Assembly: GCA_023251135.1 (NCBI GenBank)
Contig: JAHEZJ010000026.1
Coordinates: 1-64,000 of the forward strand
Direction: 5' to 3'
Length of the DNA: 64,000 nucleotides
From: Flavobacterium sp.
GTDB lineage: Bacteria > Bacteroidota > Bacteroidia > Flavobacteriales > Flavobacteriaceae
The first letter of the stretch is position 1, and each line of letters opens with the position of its first letter. The notes under the pieces are model-generated. The model saw only the letters and a program-made list of their open reading frames with translations, did not search any database and was not told where the DNA came from. The translations under genes were made by a program, and so were the position numbers. Of the stretch, positions 61,213 to 64,000 are shown piece by piece.

Positions 61213-64000
61213 ATGACAACCATCGAACAAAAAAGCATTTCGAACTACTGGATCACAAAAGTTAAAAATAATCCTTTGGTCAATAGTGTTCCGGTAGAAA
61301 ACCCGCAAAGCAGGACTGTAGAAGTGGAGAATAGCAGTCTTTCCTTCTTTAAAAAGCTTACCAATGAAAATGCTATAGCAGAATTAACGGTTTTATTAGC
61401 GGTTTATACGGCTTTGCTGCAACGCTATTTCGAAGAGGAAAGCTTTATTTTTTCATCGAAATCGGATGCTGTCCAAGCAGCTTTACTGTATAAAAACAGC
61501 ACCACATCAGGTAAATCTTTTAAAGAGTATTTACAGGAAGTTAAAAAAGAAGTACAGGAAGTTTACAGCTGCTCGGACTATGACGCTACGTTACAGGAAA
61601 AATATCCTTTTTCGGCCTATGCGCTCTTTGGCTTTTTTTATAATACCACAGCTGCGGAAGCAAAAAATAAATTTCCGTTTTCATTGACAGTACATAAAAA
61701 CGATAACGGATTAACAGTAAACCTTTCTTATGATGTTCCATTTATAGAAGACCGTTTAGCAGCGCATTTTTTAAGTACTTACACCAACTGGCTGCTGGAT
61801 CTGGAGGTTTATATTAATGAATATGTGGCCAAAATACCCGTGGTGACCTCGTTGGAAAAAGAAGAATTACTGAACCATTTTAATCCTTCTTTAAAAGAAT
61901 ATCCAAACAAGACTCTGGTAGAATTGTTTGAAGAACAGGCAGCAAAAACACCCGATCATACCGCTGTTATTTTTAGAGCTACCGAATTGAGCTACAGGGA
62001 ACTGAATGAGAAAGCCAATCAGTTGGCACATTACCTCAGAAAGGAATATGATATTCAGCCAAATGATTTAGTTGGAATAAAACTGGAACGCAACGAATTG
62101 ATACCGGTAGTGCTATTGGGGATTCTTAAGTCGGGTGCCGCATATGTGCCAATAGATGTTAATTACCCTGAAGAGCGTATTCAATACATAGAAAAGGACA
62201 GCCAGTGCAAAATCGTAATTGATGAAAATCAATTTAGAAATTATCTTGCCCATAAAGACAATTATAAAACGGAGAATCTTAAAATAACGAATGATTTTAC
62301 CGATTTAGCCTATATCATTTATACGTCGGGAACCACCGGAAACCCGAAAGGCGTTATGATCACGCATCAAAATGCGGCAGTTTTGCTTTATTGGTCTCAG
62401 GAAGAGTTTGATGCGACTGTTTTTGATATCGTGTATGCAGCAACTTTGTATTGTTTTGATCTTTCGGTTTATGAGTTTTTTTATCCTTTGTCTGTCGGAA
62501 AAAAGATAAGAATTCTGGACAATGCCTTAGAAATAGGAGAGGCTCTTGTGCACGACAAAAAGGTATTAATCAATACAGTCCCTTCGAGTATTAGAAATAT
62601 TGTAGAAAGCGGGTATAGTTTAGAAAATGCCACGATAATCAATTTGGCGGGCGAACCTTTTCCGGTGGATATTGCTAAGAAATTATTAGAAACGAATGCT
62701 GAGATAAGAAATTTATACGGCCCGTCTGAAGATACCACTTACAGTACGGTGTACCGATTATCATCAGAAAAAGAATATACCGCTTCGGTCTCAATAGGCA
62801 AACCCATTGCCAATACTCAGGTTTACATACTCGATAAAAATTTAGAAGTAGTGCCTGTGGGTGTAGCCGGAAAATTGTACATCTCGGGAGAAGGTTTGTC
62901 CAAAGGCTATCTGAACCGTCCTGAATTAACGGCAGAAAAGTTCATACCAAATCCGTTTAAGACGGGATCTTTAATGTACGACACCGGAGACATGGCCAAA
63001 TGGCTTCCGGATGGAACTATTGATTTCCTGGGAAGAAAAGACCATCAGGTAAAACTAAGGGGCTATCGCGTAGAACTTGGAGAAATTGAAAATGCAGTGC
63101 TTTCTTTTTCCAATACTATAACACAGGCTGTTGTTTTGGTTTTGCAAAATAACGGATTGCAGAATTTAGTAGCGTATTTTATTAAGAACGAAGCGATAGA
63201 TCACGAAACGTTAAAAAGTTATCTGAAAGAAAAACTTCCGGCTTTTATGGTGCCACAGTATTTTATCGGTTTGGATAAAATTCCGTTAACACCAAATGGC
63301 AAAATAGACCGAAAGGTTCTTGAGAATTTACCATTGCATCAGGTTTCAAATGCTAATTATATAGCCCCTAGAAACCAAACAGAAAATACATTGGCCCTTA
63401 TTTGGCAGGAAATTTTAGGGATTGAAAAAGTAGGGATCGAAGATCATTTTTTCGACCTCGGAGGACATAGTTTGATGATAGGTCAGGTGATCAACCAGAT
63501 CTACAAAAAACTTGAGGGGACGATATCCTACAAAGAATTTTTTCAAACACCTACTATTGCACAAATAAGTCAAAAAATAAAAAAAGGAGGTTATAAGGCA
63601 ATTCCCAAAGCACAAGCCCAGGGATATTTCCCGTTAACCTCTTCACAACATAAAATTTGGGTACTCAGTCAGTTTGAAGGAGGTAACAGTGCCTACAACA
63701 TGCACGGTGCCTTAAAGCTTACGGGGAATCTGGAGGCTGCAAAACTAGAGGAAGCTTTCCGGCTTTTAATTTCGAAATACGAAATTTTAAGAACCTATTT
63801 TAAAGCGGGTTATGATGGCGAAATAAGCCAGTACATTTTAGGAGAGGGCGAATGGAAATTTTCGCTTGTTCAGGAAAATTTTTCCGATAAGAGTGATTCA
63901 GCGCTTTCTGAATATTTGCAGGAGCAGCAAGCCACTGTTTTTGATTTGATGACTGCGCCTTTATTAAAAGCAGTTCTTTTAAAAACGGACGAAAAGGAAT
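61213..64000 (+). CDS. Non-ribosomal peptide synthetase, N-terminal part (partial C, A, T, then start of second C domain)
   Basis: An open frame of 929 codons runs off the right edge. Residues 1-215 look like only the C-terminal half of a condensation domain; no HHxxxDG is present. The adenylation domain (about 230-705) has A3 YTSGTTGNPKG (from Tyr370), A4 FDLSVYE, A5 NLYGPSEDTT, A6 GEGLSKGYLNRPELT, A7 YDTGDMAKW, A8 GRKDHQVKLRGYRVELGE and A10 NGKIDRK with Lys697. The carrier domain has LGGHSL with Ser753 for phosphopantetheine. A new condensation domain begins near 795 (FPLTSSQHKIWVLSQFE). By eye the specificity residues read D-L-Y-T-N-A-L-T-Y-K, similar to an alanine-type code. Product unknown. 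Confidence 0.93.
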   Translation, partial: MTTIEQKSISNYWITKVKNNPLVNSVPVENPQSRTVEVENSSLSFFKKLTNENAIAELTVLLAVYTALLQRYFEEESFIFSSKSDAVQAALLYKNSTTSGKSFKEYLQEVKKEVQEVYSCSDYDATLQEKYPFSAYALFGFFYNTTAAEAKNKFPFSLTVHKNDNGLTVNLSYDVPFIEDRLAAHFLSTYTNWLLDLEVYINEYVAKIPVVTSLEKEELLNHFNPSLKEYPNKTLVELFEEQAAKTPDHTAVIFRATELSYRELNEKANQLAHYLRKEYDIQPNDLVGIKLERNELIPVVLLGILKSGAAYVPIDVNYPEERIQYIEKDSQCKIVIDENQFRNYLAHKDNYKTENLKITNDFTDLAYIIYTSGTTGNPKGVMITHQNAAVLLYWSQEEFDATVFDIVYAATLYCFDLSVYEFFYPLSVGKKIRILDNALEIGEALVHDKKVLINTVPSSIRNIVESGYSLENATIINLAGEPFPVDIAKKLLETNAEIRNLYGPSEDTTYSTVYRLSSEKEYTASVSIGKPIANTQVYILDKNLEVVPVGVAGKLYISGEGLSKGYLNRPELTAEKFIPNPFKTGSLMYDTGDMAKWLPDGTIDFLGRKDHQVKLRGYRVELGEIENAVLSFSNTITQAVVLVLQNNGLQNLVAYFIKNEAIDHETLKSYLKEKLPAFMVPQYFIGLDKIPLTPNGKIDRKVLENLPLHQVSNANYIAPRNQTENTLALIWQEILGIEKVGIEDHFFDLGGHSLMIGQVINQIYKKLEGTISYKEFFQTPTIAQISQKIKKGGYKAIPKAQAQGYFPLTSSQHKIWVLSQFEGGNSAYNMHGALKLTGNLEAAKLEEAFRLLISKYEILRTYFKAGYDGEISQYILGEGEWKFSLVQENFSDKSDSALSEYLQEQQATVFDLMTAPLLKAVLLKTDEKE

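Overview
The window looks like chromosomal DNA of a member of the Flavobacteriaceae, most likely Flavobacterium or a close relative. The evidence is AT-rich DNA, starts without Shine-Dalgarno sequences, repeated matches to the Bacteroidetes -7 promoter box TAnnTTTG, SprB-type repeats, a type IX secretion (T9SS) C-terminal domain, a fused E1 alpha/beta 2-oxoacid dehydrogenase, a UpxY-type NusG paralogue and lineage-typical families (DUF3822, SIMPL, TMEM175-like channels). I found no tRNA, rRNA, CRISPR array, insertion sequence or phage gene.

Layout. 1-3835 (minus) is the N-terminal part of a very large SprB-repeat surface protein that runs off the left edge. 4.3-7.8 kb is a polyphosphate operon (SixA-like phosphatase, ppk1, ppx). 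8.0-10.8 kb holds a TMEM175-like channel, a Crp/Fnr-type regulator and two oxidoreductases. 10.8-12.5 kb is dnaX, split by an A10 tract into a gamma-length frame and a tau tail in the -1 frame. 12.8-17.1 kb holds small secreted proteins, the RNase P RNA gene, a dicarboxylate transporter and a PanE-like reductase. 17.1-21.7 kb is a two-component system divergent from an outer-membrane barrel protein. 21.8-29.4 kb holds rsmD, DUF3822, a RecD-like helicase, a DODA-type dioxygenase, two exported proteins and kdsB. 29.9-36.2 kb holds the fused E1 enzyme, an M1-peptidase-like protein that has lost its zinc ligands, and a LOG-family protein. 36.3-37.6 kb is a non-coding hairpin-repeat array. 37.6-50.4 kb is mostly housekeeping: uvrA, Fic, ClC, ggt, AcpH-like, glmM, a lipid A acyltransferase, rhomboid, SIMPL and a thioesterase. 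50.8-56.1 kb is a modular M43 metalloprotease with a T9SS domain. 56.6-59.8 kb is a NarL/LuxR-type response regulator divergent from a small lipoprotein and a TPR histidine kinase. 60.4-64 kb starts a non-ribosomal peptide synthetase (NRPS) locus led by a UpxY-type antiterminator; the NRPS runs off the right edge.

How the parts may work together. The most interesting stretch is 56.6-64 kb. Palindromes TTACGG-N5-CCGTAA lie between the response regulator and its kinase, and CCGTA half-sites recur before upxY and before the NRPS gene. A two-component system could therefore control a peptide-natural-product operon whose long transcript is protected by its own antiterminator; this is inference. 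Other items worth checking are the dnaX slippery tract, three copies of an RNA-like element whose central hairpin changes sequence but keeps pairing, and the hairpin tandem array at 36.7-37.55 kb whose two halves show compensatory changes.
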